Source of the DNA: Chrysomallon squamiferum
Lineage: Eukaryota; Mollusca; Gastropoda; Neomphalida; Peltospiridae
Assembly (NCBI GenBank): GCA_012295275.1
Contig: CM022665.1
Coordinates: 42,703,652-42,756,151, forward strand
Length of the DNA: 52,500 nucleotides
Reading direction: 5' to 3'
Shown here piece by piece: positions 38,241 through 51,466 of the stretch. The position numbers were made by a program, and so were the translations under genes. The notes below the pieces were generated by a model. The model searched no databases. It saw only the letters and a list, made by a program, of their open reading frames with translations, and was not told the DNA's origin. The stretch's first letter is position 1; each line of letters starts with the position of its first letter.

Positions 38241-40314
38241 TGTCTGAAAACAACTCAGCATTTAGAAACACGACACTCAAATGTGAAATCAATTTCAGCT
38301 CAATCCCTTTTTTTTTGTTATGCAAGACTTTCGCCAGATTTTCTTTTATCATTACCCACATTTGGCGTCATCTCTGTAGGAGAATAATAGGAGAAAACCA
38401 AGGAGCAGCCAGCCTGCCACACTGGCACATTTCCTGATTAGATCTGTCAGTCAGACAGATTCCTTGCTATAAATGATGAATTACTGTCGATGCTGGCTCA
38501 ATTTTCTAACTGGCAGAGATCTTCAATCTTCTACCATTGCTCGAAAACACCAATTAGTACCATCCAGTAATCATGGTGGAATCCTGTGATATGATAATCC
38601 AAGAGGACTGTGGTTCTGATGTGTTCAGATATAAAAGAAATAAGAAAATGAATAAAAAAATCAAGAAATGTGTAAAGTAAACAGAGTTAAATGTGGTGGA
38701 TTTTGCTAGGAAAGCCTGGGCAAAAGGAGAAAATAAGTCGATGATAGAATAAATTAAATTTATAATAGGATAAATTAAGTTTATGATATGATGAATTAAT
38801 TTTATGATATGATGAAATAAGTTTATATGATGAATTAACTTGATTGTAGGATCAATTAGTAGGAAAGAGTTTGAGAACTGGAAAAAATAACTTGATATTT
38901 ATTAACAGGATGAAATAAATTTAACAATAAAGTAAAATATCTTTTACATAATATAAAACAATTTGATAAATGTGTGAATGAAGGATTGATGAATGACAAA
39001 GAGAACACCGACTGTTATCTATCAACATCTTGGTAAATATATAAAACAGAGACAAGTCATCACTCAGAAAATATTACACAGAGAAATGTGATTGTATTCA
39101 AGTATCATTATCAGTCCAAAGTTTCTAAATTCTGAGCATCAATTTTAAATGTGTGCTCAATCTTTCAGAATGAAAATTATTTCTTAAAATATTTTATTAC
39201 TCAAAGAAACACATGCCTGAATTTTAAAGTATGATCAAAACAAATGAAAGCCCAAATGAACTTAATTAAGAAATAAATTAAAAAATACTGGGATCCAATT
39301 TGCACTAGTCCAGGTTATGATTAAATCTAACAATTTTTGTTATTAAAAATTTATCACAAGAGATAAAGTTCAATATCCTGACAAATAATGTTCTGTCAAA
39401 AAAGACACACTGGGGATTAATCCGCTAATTACTGAAAGTGTGACCAGCTGCAGACCAGGAATAAAACTGACCACCTGTCAACTGACCACTGTGTTCTGTG
39501 ACATCAACCTGCTGTGCAATGCAATAACATGCACCATGCAGTCCTGCACATATTTCCTGTTCAGACAGCCTCAGAGGTAATCAAATTATTCAAAACAGCA
39601 CTTTCAATTCACGACTTGAAAGATTTCATGGAAATGTCAAATTTAATTCTGAATGCCTTCCATTGGGGAAATAACAGGATTAAGGTAGTAACAAAAAGGA
39701 AAATAACAACTTCAGTAACAGAATCAATAATAAAATGACAATATTTTATTTTCAGATCTTTTTCAGGTTTCAGAAAATGGGGGAAAAAATTTCAAACACC
39801 AGCTTCTAAATGAACCTTCATTTTTCCACTATGAAATTTATAGACAGAATCTAAGCAGATAATAACAGAATAACTAAACCAGACAATGAAGAAAAAGAAA
39901 AAAACTGAAAAACAAATTCTATTATATACTGACATACAAACAGGAACATTATGCTGTATTAATCTTGAACTGATTACTTCAGTAATAAAAAACTAATCAA
40001 CTAAACATCTTATCTTTTCACTCCAAGAACTTGTTTTTTTTCAACTACAAAAGATTTTATAGATTTTCATTTCACATTAATGTTCAGAATGGAAAACAAC
40101 AATGACATTAAAACTCTGAATGGAAGACAAAGATTATAAAGGTAAGCTTGGTTTATAATCAATGTACTTAGAAAATGTACATACACCTGAAGATTTCTTG
40201 GCAACACAAGTGCACTCTTCACAGAAATAGGTACTTACAAATTTTACTGCATGTACTTATGTATTTACTACTGTTACCAATAATATTGTTATACTCTTCA
40301 AACACCACCACTAT

Positions 40315-40500
40315 GACTGCTGCTACAACTACTGCTAATCTATTCTTACAACTACTACTACTATTACTGCTTCTACTACCACTATTGCTGCTACAATTAC
40401 ACTAAAACCACCTACATTATGATTACAACTACTACTACTGCTACTTTTACTATTACTACTGAAACAATTATTACTACTAAAATTATTACTGTTACCACTA
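40315..40500. repeat. (ACT)n/(CTA)n-rich trinucleotide region
   Basis: Imperfect ACT/GCT/ATT trinucleotides over about 185 bp. A closely similar region lies at 42915-43095. Both translate to Tyr/Leu/Thr runs and are not genes. Confidence 0.8.
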
Positions 40501-40879
40501 CTTTTATTATATATGGAATAATATGTAATCAGAAACTTGTAATATCTACAGTAGTTGTGAATGTGGTATATTATCAGTAACTATCAGTTAAACATGGAAA
40601 CAATGATACATTTACAGAAGCTATCACTAAATGCAATAATATATATATAAATCTGCATCAATAATAAACAACTGGTATTAGACTATTTACAATAACTACG
40701 ACTGTGGTGGAATTATAAATCCAAGTCAGCAAATATAAAAACCAGATCAATATAATTTTTTATTGTCTAGAGTTGACATCAATTGTTAACACAGTAATCT
40801 TTATTATATGTCAGATATTGATGGTAGGTATAGCAGACCTCGTGGCAGATTTAATGAGAAAACATGTCCAGGCAGAGAA

Positions 40880-41110
40880 AAGTACTTCCCACCATTAATG
40901 ACTGTTCTCCAGTCTTAATTAATCCAGAACAAAGAATGTGGAACAAAATCAGCAATGTCCTTAAATTTAGCTGTTTACCTGTACCTCTAATTAAGCTGTT
41001 TATGTGTATTTGTACATATATTTATTGTATCTGTGTATGTATTTACGCTGATTATTGTTCTTCAGTTTTAATTAATTCAACCATGGAACAAAATCAGCAG
41101 CATTGTTAGC
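40880..41110. repeat. Diverged tandem duplication, ~155 bp
   Basis: 'GACTGTTCTCCAGTCTTAATTAATCCAGAACAAAGAATGTGGAACAAAATCAGCA' at about 40899 returns as 'GATTATTGTTCTTCAGTTTTAATTAATTCAACCATGGAACAAAATCAGCA' at about 41050. Confidence 0.7.
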
Positions 41111-41454
41111 TCTTTATTAGTATGTGTATATGTGTTTAGATGGATTTAATTTAAACCATTTAATGGTATTTTTATGTGGATTTATGTAACAACTGCCAAG
41201 AAATATTATGAAAAAAAAAAAAAAAAAAAAAAAATGTCTAGCTTCTAAATTTAATGCATTAGAATAGATGATTTTGTTTTGATTCTGTTGATTATGCGAG
41301 CAAGATACAAAATATCCTTCATATGAGTTACTAAATCATATTTGTACTTTTATCAACTTAGAACGCGAGTAAATATCTTTTGCTTCAGTGAATAATCAAT
41401 AATTACTGTTTTATCAAATTTGTCATGGATTCATAATTTCATTAAAAAAAACAG

Positions 41455-41600
41455 CAAAAGTATTTTATTTTAACGTCTAAATTTAATGCAGTCTATTCTT
41501 TTGGTTAGTCATATAAACAAAATGAGAAAAAGTATTTTGTTTTAACTATTAAATTTAATGCAGTCTCTTCTTTTGTTGGCTGTGTAAAACAAAATGTCCT
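41455..41600. repeat. Diverged ~80-bp tandem duplication
   Basis: 'TATTTTATTTTAACGTCTAAATTTAATGCAGTCTATTCTTTTGGTTAGTC' is followed about 78 bp later by a close relative. A third, more diverged unit lies near 41237 (CTTCTAAATTTAATGCATTAG). Confidence 0.7.
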
Positions 41601-42224
41601 CTGTTTTGATTAATAAATCATATCTTTATATATAAAAAACTTTAGACTTGTGGATCCCCAAATGATCTGTGAAAGTAACAAGGTGAAAATATCTGTGCTA
41701 CATCAGCAAACATTATTGATGTGTTTCTCATTATGGACAGAAAATCATGGAAAGAAAAAAAAAAAAAAAAAAAAAAAAAAGCTTCACTCTCTCTGACTAC
41801 AGGTCTTTCCAGTTCAATATTGCTGGCTTTAGCATGCTTCAGTGAACACAAAATGAACAGTTGTTGAACGTTCAATGATGTTTTTGGTCTGCCTTTCCCT
41901 GAAAGCTGATTCCAATAAAGAATCTTTTTTTATTTTTTTTATTTTAGAAGTTTGAATTCTGCTAAACACAATATAAGTGTTAGTATCATAACAAGAATTT
42001 TTATAAGTAGCTTTTAATCCCATCAATCAAAATTTTAAATGAAATAAATTACGTTTTGTTTAGTTTCTGGACAAATATTGGACTTGAACAAATAACAAAA
42101 CCCACATGCTGAGATCAAACTAATCCATTTTTGATAAGTTTTCCTTACATCAATCAAATAAATGTTCAGTAAGAAAAGCAGAAATGGATATCAATCAGTC
42201 TGACTTGGAATATCAAATTAGCAT

Positions 42225-42385
42225 CGAGGGATCTTTTCATAGCACTGCCTTTCATACATTCACCAGTGGACATAATGGTTGGATTGGGAAATGGTTCAAC
42301 ATGTCTGCTCACGGGATTTGATCCTGCACTTCATCATATCTCTGGTGAATGTTTTAATGGTTGAAGAAGCGAAATACAGTTTGCT
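42225..42385 (-). mobile_element. tRNA-derived SINE remnant
   Basis: On the minus strand a degraded A box (CAACCATTAAAACATTC, 42363-42347) is followed by GATATGATGAAGTGCA and a well-preserved B box GATCAAATCCCG (42323-42312). The tail GAACCATTTCCCAATCCAAC and CACTGGTGAATGTATGAAAG continues beyond. The same tail phrase (GGTTTCCAAATCCAACCA) occurs in the candidate at 46924-47035, so these are one family. Confidence 0.6.
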
Positions 42386-44633
42386 CTCATGAAATTCTTG
42401 AGAGTCAAGAGGAATCACGTTTTGTTGGTGAAAATTGCATTAATGTATGTCAGAAGAGGTTTGTGAGAAAGAGTGAAGATGTTGATTAGATTTTTTTATT
42501 TGTCAAACAATCCAGCAATAACTTAGTCTCCAGACTGTCATGTGCATGATCAGTGAGATCAGACTGTTTCTTTGTCTACAGAGTCTGAGTTAAATAAAAC
42601 ACACCATCAGCTCATATCATGATGATACAAATCTGCACTTCACAAAATGGAACACTGATTACAGGAAATTTAAATAAAAACACTTTTCAACTGGTTTAAA
42701 ATAGTTTGAAATAATTAAAAATAGATGATGATAAGAAATCAATATAAAATGTTAGGAAAGTTTTACCATAGTGTAGTCTTAATAAGGACATTGTTAGAGA
42801 AGAAATACCTTACAAAAAGTATATATCTATATCTATCTATACACATATACATACAATTTTGAAAACATTGTAATTACTCCCACTCAGTAACAGTAAAGAA
42901 AAACTGCTGGATATACTGCTACTACTACTACTACCACCACCACCACTTCTACCACTATTACCATTATTACAACATCAACTTCTGTTATTACTACAGTGAT
43001 TGCTACTAATACCATTGTTATTATTTCTGTTGCTACTATCACTAAAATATTGCTGTTACTGCTGCCACTGTTGAAACTACTATGAATATCATTTCTACTG
43101 CAATTACTATATATTTAAAAATAAACAAACAAACAAACAAGCAAACAAACAAATAAATAAATAAGTATAAAAAGAAAGAAAGAAAGAAGGAAAGAAATAA
43201 ACATTTAAACCTATTTATCTATCTGTGTAAGTGTGTGTGAGTGTGAAATGTTAATTGCATTACTCATCACAGCTGTGGTCTAATTAATAATTAATGTTAT
43301 TCACAACATACAAATAAGTGCAGTACTGAAATGAATACTTGTACACAATCTCTCAGCTTATGCATTCATTTACTGTGTTCTGTAATAATAAATCTATCAT
43401 ACCTCTACATGTGACAAAACTATCACACCACACCAATACATTCACAAACAGATGCTGTGATAATGTACAAAACTATATATCACTCAAAACTAAAAGGTTT
43501 GCAGTGAAAACTTATTTAAAAAAATCGCTACCCTAATGGAAAAAATATAAATATTTTAATATAACAGTAAATAAAGCCATAAGAAACAACCAAATGTATT
43601 ATTAACAACTTCCAAAGCAGTGAGTATATTTTACATTTAAGTGAGACACATTTTAGATTGAAAATGTAAATGAAAAGTGCATGAGGCAACATAGCTTTTA
43701 ACTTCTTATAGCAGTTTTTACTGATACTTTGTAAACCACCATAGAATTTTTTTTATACTATTTCATATTATTTTGTACAGCTTGGTCATAAAAACAACCG
43801 TAATCATTTTGGCATCATTTTTGTACTGGGAGGTGTATCTTCTGAAATTTATATTATTGAATTTTGAAAAAATTTAAAAATTTAAATTTAAAAAAAAAAA
43901 AAAAATGCAAAGAGATAATAAAGTGTTTGAGAAAACATTTCATGGTGACACTCACATAACAATTACCACATCAAAACTTTATCAAGGATGTTTAGCTGGC
44001 TCAGATATGCAAACTATTCCCAAACGTCAACAACAAACGATGCTTTAAATCCACTTTGCTGTAGAGGCAACAGTGCTGTTGCTGATGTGACATTATCAGG
44101 GAAGTCTGCACAGTGTTTGGCGTGGCATTAATCAGAGCTCTGGGTGAAATGGGAAAACAGCCCAAGGGACTGCTGATTAAGTGTCCTTCAGACCATCATG
44201 TCTGAGAGACTGTCTTCCTGCAAGCTTCAGTCACTTTCCTAACTTTGTTATTTCCACTTTTTTGTTTCTGGCAACACTAATAATACACTTACAGAAACTC
44301 ACAGAAACCATATTTGTAGAAGAAATAGTCAATAACAGTTTAAATAAAAAAAAATTAAAAAATCCAAAATAATCAAAAATAATGATAATAAAAATAAAAA
44401 TAATTAAAAATATAAAAAGTTAAAAAAAAAAAAAAAAATAATGATAATAAATAATTATAATCAAATAAAAATAACTGAATAATAATAATAAAATAATAAA
44501 TAAATAGAAGCTATAGTAAATTTTTAAAAATTAAATTAAAAAGCCAAGAAAAAAAAAAAAAAACAAGTATAAGAAACCATTTAAATCATCAACAGTGAGA
44601 TAAAAAAAAAAAAAATAATCATAAAACTACAAC

Positions 44634-44682
44634 ACACACACACTCTCTCTCTCTCACACGCACACACACACTCACTCTCACA

Positions 44683-44728
<46 letters not shown>
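44634..44728. repeat. (CA)n microsatellite with CT interruption
   Basis: (AC)n, a short (TC)n insert, then (CA)n with two GCG interruptions, about 95 bp. Confidence 0.93.
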
Positions 44729-45309
44729 GGTTATTAATGTAAGATTATCATATTTCAAATCAAGAACTTTAACAAGATCTGAAAACAGATTTTATTTCAA
44801 CAGTTACTGGGTGCCTGTCATTGGTTTTACAACACTACCATCACTCCTAGAATTACTCTTCTCTGTCCCAGATCTTGTTTTATGTTCATCATCTCATCAC
44901 CTAAAAATGAAAGTTTTAATGACATTCAACCATCAACTATAAAATGTATAGCAGTCTTAAGAGAAAATTACTGTTTAAGAAAAAATAATGTTTTTTGAAA
45001 TAACAAGCCTTGCAGCTATTAGACTGTTTTACAAATGTCAGTGTAATTATAACAGTGGAATCACATTTTAATGTCAAGGTTTGGTAATTGGGGTTTTCAG
45101 AGTCTGTGGCTCAATTTGCCAGAGATAACAGAACTGGAACAGCCCAAAACACACCAGATAAAATCACTGGACAGCTTAGAATTGTAAAACAAGCAGCACT
45201 TCAGTGATTTGAGAAGATGACAATGCCATGGATAACCTACAGGATCAATTCCCTTCAATGTGTCCATCAGATTATTTCCCATTTCAGTCTGAAAGATCAG
45301 TATGTCGAA

Positions 45310-45915
45310 AGATGATGGTGTGAGTTTTTTGGTTTAAAGGGAAACCACATACCAGAAATTTCTTATTAATGTTCAATGGGCTCATTTCCCATTTCACGTG
45401 TGTCAAAAGGTTATGGTATGATTTGTTTTGTCTGTGGGAAATTTCTCTCTTCAGCCAGAACCAGGGTATTAAAAGGCTAAAACATGTGTTTTATGGTCTC
45501 TAAGATATTGCATATAAATGAAACCTTGTTTACAATACATAAGAATGGTTTATTTTGATTATACAGGAAATTCCTTACTTCTATTCAATGGTTTATTTGC
45601 CATTCAAAGCCAAACCAGTGTATTAAAAGATCAAAGTTATGTTTGTCTTCTCTACAAGGAACTGAATATAAAAAATTCCTTGTTTTTCCCAAATCAATCA
45701 GGTCTAGAGTATTGAAAGACAAAGTTATGTTGTTGTTTTTATGGGAAACTGCATGTAAAAGACTCCTTGCTGACAATACATAAGAATGTTGTTTTTTCCC
45801 CAAATGAACTAGGACCAAAGTATTAAAAAGACAAAGCTGTGTATTTCTTTTCTATGGGAAACTGCAGGTAAAAAAATTCCTTGCTTCAGAATGGTTTATT
45901 TTGATTATACAGCAC
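45310..45915. repeat. Diverged tandem array, unit about 105-120 bp
   Basis: The phrases TATGGGAAACTGCA(T/G)GTAAAA, CCTTG-TGACAATACATAAGA and AAGTATTAAAAAGACAAAG recur in the same order about five times, becoming more diverged toward 45310. Frames seen here are non-coding. Confidence 0.75.
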
Positions 45916-46923
45916 ATTCTATTACTTGTAACAAATAAAGAATATTTTATGTTTCTCATCTCACATCACACAACAACTGTTACACTTGTCACACATTAAC
46001 AGTTAATAATAAAATGCAATGGAGTGTAGTTCAATCAATAGTATCTGACTGATTTATAAATGAAGTATATCTGTTTAAAATAACACACATAATGAAACAA
46101 AAGGTCTCACACCAGGAAATTAAAAGTAACTGTGACAAAATCTGACAGCAAAAATCATTTACCAATACTGGGACCTTTGGGAATAAGAATCAATCTGATA
46201 ATAAACTAATGCTTTTAAACATACAGGCACAATCCACAGAGCCAGAAACGAATATTTAGTTTTTTAATCAGCTAAATATTCAGTGAGGAAAAGCCTGGAA
46301 ATAACAGTAATCTTATAAACTAGATAGGACCATTTGCTTAACAAATGTAATATTAATCAATTTAATGGATATCAAACATATGGTACATATGTCACTTACA
46401 TTGATTGTATTAAAATAACCATTTTTTATATATATATATATATTTATATGACAAACCTGTTTTTCTTCATCATACCTGTATCAAATATAGGTTATATTGG
46501 AAAAACATTTGATTAGTGATTAGTATGACAAACCATACATTTCTGAACAAGCAATTTATTTTAGTATTTACCTGTTTATGTCACAGGAATTTTATTTGCA
46601 TTTTTTCTTTTTCTTTTTAATTATGTCTGTTGTAAATTAAAACTAATTTCAACTGAATTTTTGTTCAAGAAACTTTACAAGTTGATGAAAAACAAACATG
46701 TTGGGTTTTCAGGTTGTTGTTTTGGGGTTTTTTTTTTTTTTTTATTGCTTTATATAACATTGGTTGGAATTGGAAAAAATAATAAGAAGATCAAAGAGAT
46801 CAAAGACACACAATCAATTACAAAATATGGGTTTAACCAATGAACTACAGACAACTTGATACATGGTTTCTGATTAAAAAAAAAATAAATAAAAACAAAC
46901 AAACAAACAAATAAATAACAATA

Positions 46924-47035
46924 AAAATGGAGCACTGGTTGGATTTGGAAACCATCAATGGAGCATCCAGGAGATATGATCCTGAATCATTGATGTCTGA
47001 AGAGAGATTTCTAACCAATGAAACACAACCAATAC
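46924..47035 (-). mobile_element. tRNA-derived SINE remnant
   Basis: On the minus strand: TTTCATTGGTTAGAAATCTC (A-box-like), then ACATCAATGATTCAGGATCATATCTCC (B-box-like), then the family tail GGTTTCCAAATCCAACCAG. Same family and orientation as the copy near 42.3 kb. Confidence 0.5.
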
Positions 47036-47077
47036 TACCATTCTTAGCTCTGTGGTAAATAAAAAACAAATAATGAT

Positions 47078-47175
47078 GATGGAGCATTGACTGGAAATTA
47101 TAATAAACCAAAGTGTGACCTGCCATCAACAGTGTCTCAAGAGAGAGGTCTAACCACTGACCTGCCTTGTGACAA
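47078..47175 (-). mobile_element. tRNA-derived SINE remnant, adjacent copy
   Basis: On the minus strand: GGCAGGTCAGTGGTTAGACC (A-box-like), TCTCTCTTGAGACACTGTTG, then a degraded B box and CAGTCAATGCTCC. It lies head-to-tail with the copy at 46924-47035; a third, weaker relative (GTAGTTCATTGGTTAAACCC) lies near 46830-46860. Confidence 0.45.
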
Positions 47176-47454
47176 CACTGAGCTAGTGAGAAACCTGCCT
47201 AGAGGTTTGCACCTGATAGCAGCCTCATTACAGGAATAATGCTGATGCAGCACATTTGTTGTTTTTAGAAGTGATCCCAGCAATGTTTCTGACGTTTTAT
47301 CTCTCACTCTGGTAAACAGTGTAAAATGTATACACTAATTAAATCAAGAGCAGAGAGAGTGGGAAAGAGATAGAGATAGAAAAAATAGACAAGACAGAGA
47401 CAGAGACAGAGAGAGAGATTGATTAAGACAGTGACAAAGAGACAGAAAGCCTGT

Positions 47455-47457
<3 letters not shown>

Positions 47458-47528
<71 letters not shown>
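47458..47528. repeat. (GA)n microsatellite
   Basis: About 71 bp of GA in a wider purine-rich tract from 47345. Confidence 0.95.
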
Positions 47529-47531
<3 letters not shown>

Positions 47532-47644
47532 TCTGACTTAGAAAAGAAAATCTTCATGCTCTCTCTGCTGTAAAATCTGAAATCTATATCTGTAGTAAGT
47601 GCATACAGATAGAAACAAAAAACAAAAAAAAACCTGCTTCCAAA

Positions 47645-47795
47645 AACAAGATTTGTTATTAAAATAAGTACTTCTCTTTATAACAAGCTTTCACTTGCAG
47701 AACTATCAATACAAGCCAACTGTTTGTTACAAAAATAACTACTTTTCTTTATTATAAAGCTTAGCTTGCAGAACTATCAATAGATGCATTGAAAC
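47645..47795. repeat. ~85-bp tandem duplication
   Basis: 'TTTGTTA...AAAATAA(G/C)TACTT(C/T)TCTTTAT..(C/A)A(A)GCTT..(A/C)..CTTGCAGAACTATCAATA' occurs twice, near 47652 and 47729. Confidence 0.8.
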
Positions 47796-48419
47796 AAGTG
47801 CAGTTATTATTATTTGTTTTTAATGCTGCAAAACAAATGATGATAAATTATCAACTAGTAAAAAAACAAATCTAGTCTAAGAATCAACAGTGCTCATATT
47901 ACAATAACAACAAACATTACAGACATGAGCAGATCATCGTGCAAGATGATAAAGAAGATCAGTTAGTGATCTGAGCCAAAACTAAATCATGGAGAATATA
48001 AATCATTTACCAGTTTTTCTTCTTTTCTGTTGTACATCCTCAACTCCAGCCTTGCGTTTCCTTCCCCTCAGTACCATTCCAAACGAATTACACGCAGTTT
48101 CTGTTTTCATGTTGTCTTGTGGGGTTTTTAAAACAGCAATAATAATAATTTTTAAAAAATCTATATATATGTATATGTAAAAAATCCAATAACACAGTTA
48201 AAAATAGCACTGCTTATTATCCAAAGCTTATCTCCACATTGTTGCAATTCTGCATGTACAGCAACTATCTCCCACTGTCCCAGACCATCTTTCTCCAGCG
48301 AAAACAGTCAGGCAAGCTTCTCTTGAAGACAGATTATCTCCCTGTACAGAGAAGTGTCATTTCAACAGCAGTACACACACACACACACAAACACTAACAC
48401 ACATGTATCCAAGTCCTAC

Positions 48420-48680
48420 TACTATTACTAGCACGAGCCAGCCAGTGAGTAATAAAGAGGTTGTGTGCACCGACTCACGCAGGCCCCTCACTCACACTCA
48501 CAGATAACAACAACAACAGCGTAACACGTACACACACAGGTAGGCGACGCAGGCCGCTCTCCACACACATGTATATTATCTGAATGTATTGGCAGAACTC
48601 GCCAGTCGCTCGAAGCCAAATGAAAGCAGGATAAGAGTGTAGTGACTTCGACAGTCGATGAAAGATCCATTGTGACTTGG
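48420..48680 (-). promoter_or_regulatory. CpG-rich patch, candidate promoter or first exon
   Basis: About 13 CpG dinucleotides fall in 240 bp (48421-48660), far denser than anywhere else in this CpG-poor window. In the gene's orientation it contains an ATG (48670-48668) opening MDLSSTVEVTTLLSCFHLAS, and GTGAGT donor-like sites at about 48479 and 48498. It also holds the bHLH-PAS response-element cores GCGTG (48480-48476) and ACGTG (48529-48525). It could be the 5' end of the bHLH-PAS gene or of an unrelated transcript. No TATA box position or exon can be proven, and the needed bHLH exon between here and 34749 was not found. Confidence 0.25.
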
Positions 48681-50731
48681 AAGATATAATAAATGTGTGC
48701 CTTGTGCTTCATTCATACACAGGCTATTTTTTTTATTTCTTGCTATCTGTGAAAAAGCTTTTCAGTCACAGGAGCATAAAGCAGAGCTGACCTAGCACCA
48801 GACGTGTTGCTGGTTAGAAAACCTACAGTGGAATAATGTGACAAGTAATGAAAGGAGAAATCGTCTCACTTTTATCATCATAATCCTATTACAGGTTGAA
48901 CGACTTGGATGTCTGCGTGTATCAAAATGAAATAAGTTGTAGTGTTTGAAAAGGCCACCACAGCAGGAGGCTGCAGGGTGGCTTTGTGTGTGTGTGTGTG
49001 AGTAGATAAATGATCCGCAGTTAGGAAGGGAACAAAGGTTGTCAAACCCATCTAAATCATTGTGAAGGGAAAGCATTGCAAAGGCTAGCTCAGAAAACCA
49101 AAATCAAACACTGAAATTAAAGGCCACAATATATCAAAATTATTACTAATTTTTATTTAATTTTATTGTATTAAAATTTTCAGAAAGTGTAAAGAAAAAG
49201 AAACAATTTCATCGTATTTGTTTATCAAAACCTTATGACATTTTGTTGTGTTATAAGCAACTTAAAACTACTCAAGCAGTAAGATATAAATAAATATATA
49301 GATAAGCAAATAAATAAATAAACATCTATGTATATACAATGGACCAGACAAAAACAGTCAAATTATGGAAAAAAAAAAAAAATGAAAAAGAAATATACTT
49401 TATAAATAACATAAAATCAAGTCAAATTAATAGTATAAAACAAAACGAAAAGCCCAAAATAAAAAAATAAAAATTAAAGGAATGAAGAAAAACATTTAAA
49501 AAATTGAACCAAGTAACAAGATTAGGGATGGTCATGTGCATACAATATGCATGTAAGCATTCATGCATGTATCTGTGTGTTCTGGCATACATTATCAGTT
49601 TGTGTTATCTACTTCAGCAGGCCTGGGTGTCACACATATATTCAGCTATGGAATAAATAAATTTAAAAAAACATTTTAAATTTAGGGATGGGATTAACAA
49701 ACTACAAACAAGGTCAAGAGCAAACAAAATGGCTGATTTACAGATTAACTTGAGTTCACAATTAAATGACATCAATATCAGCATATCGTGCATGTATTAT
49801 AAAAAAAAAACACTATTCAGAACTGCAGCGTAAATAGTAAAATAATCAGAAATAAATAAATCACTGTGTTTATCTGTATTCAGTGATTTAAAAAAATGAC
49901 ACTTGGGATTACAGGGTCTGGTTATTTACAAAGACATTGCTGACAAACTTGCAGACCACTGCACTCAAATACTAGCTATCTTTCTTGGCAGGCCATTTCG
50001 TAATCTGTTACTATGAAATAAAGCTTCCAGTTCATGCAGTCCAATGGGAAAAGAATATGAACAAAAATAAGATAATGACATTTTTTTTTAAAATAAGAAA
50101 AAAAAGATGCTGAATTTATGTAAAGCAATGCCTACCTAATGGTAAATTTTTTTTACTACAGATGTAACAGAATTTTGCAAATTTTATCTGAGAGGTTTTA
50201 TTAAACGTAATTTATTTTATGTCATTTTACACAGAAAATCAAGAACTGACTGTATCCATGTATCTCAAACTTTTATAGAAATCATAAAAAAATTAAAGAG
50301 TGGGGAAAAAAGTCTGATAACAAAAATAGTTGAAAACAAATTTTAAAAATTTTTATACAAAAAAGGTCTGCCTTCCACCCCCCAAAAATAATTAGAATAA
50401 CAGAAAAAAATTATAAATTAAAAAAACACAAATGAATTTCTTTTTTTCTTTTAAAATTAATATTTAATGAAAAGTCACCACACACACTCTGGGGAAAGCA
50501 ATCATTCTGCACTAAGCAAATCAGAGGAGGACAAAAATAATTCATTATCCTGTCAAACTTTAATATTTGTCTTTCCAGAATGGCTAAATTACTGTCTTTT
50601 TTTAAAACTATCTCAAAACTGACAAAGACTAAAATAATAGTAGTTGACCTTTAAATATAACATTTTTCGACACACACATAAACACACAGGTACATAAATA
50701 TTATATAATGATGTATATGTATGTATGTATA

Positions 50732-50733
<2 letters not shown>

Positions 50734-50770
<37 letters not shown>
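50734..50770. repeat. (CA)n microsatellite
   Basis: About 37 bp of CA. A second, interrupted (CA)n tract is at 51393-51461, followed by (ATT)n/(ATC)n sequence to about 51660. Confidence 0.93.
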
Positions 50771-50774
<4 letters not shown>

Positions 50775-51427
50775 TTATGGCTATGTCTGTGCATGCATGT
50801 AATGTATATAGATTTTAAAAAATCAAATAAATAATAATATTTCTATTTTTAATATTTAAAGTTAAATAAAGTTATATCAATAATATATACACACATATTT
50901 TTTTCTAATTTGTTACATCCAGGTTTGTAACAAATGAAAGGTAATTATGTACAATGTGTATGTACCAGAACAGATAGGTACTTACAACTATTTAGAAATC
51001 AATTAATTTAAAAAATATTTTAAAAGAATTGCAAAAACATTTTTACATTAAATCAAAAGAAATGTCAGAATAAAGGCTTTTCAATATTTATTATTAACAG
51101 TTTTAGATTTTGTTTTCTGTGGTAAAAACCACAGTTGCAGAAGATTTATGATCAGTTGAGTTTTTATATCTTTGTTTCCTAAACATTTGCTAATTAACCT
51201 TGAAACAAAAAAGCAGTGGTTTACAAAAAAACTGGTGATGAATGCAAACAACCATGCAGTCATAATTTATAGAATCATGTAATAAGTTTAGCATGACAAG
51301 GTTACAGAAAGATGAAAGATTACTTTACTTTCAGCCATTTGTGTTTTTCTTGTACTGTGGTGATTTAAAAAATTATGGTATTTTTTATGATCATCACACA
51401 CACACACGCACACGAACATGCACACAT

Positions 51428-51466
<39 letters not shown>

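Noticed and set aside
34750-48400. Search for the bHLH exon of the PAS gene
   Set aside because: No minus-strand segment with the basic 'ER.RR' signature followed by helix-loop-helix spacing was seen by eye; the exon may lie beyond the window or be too short to recognise.
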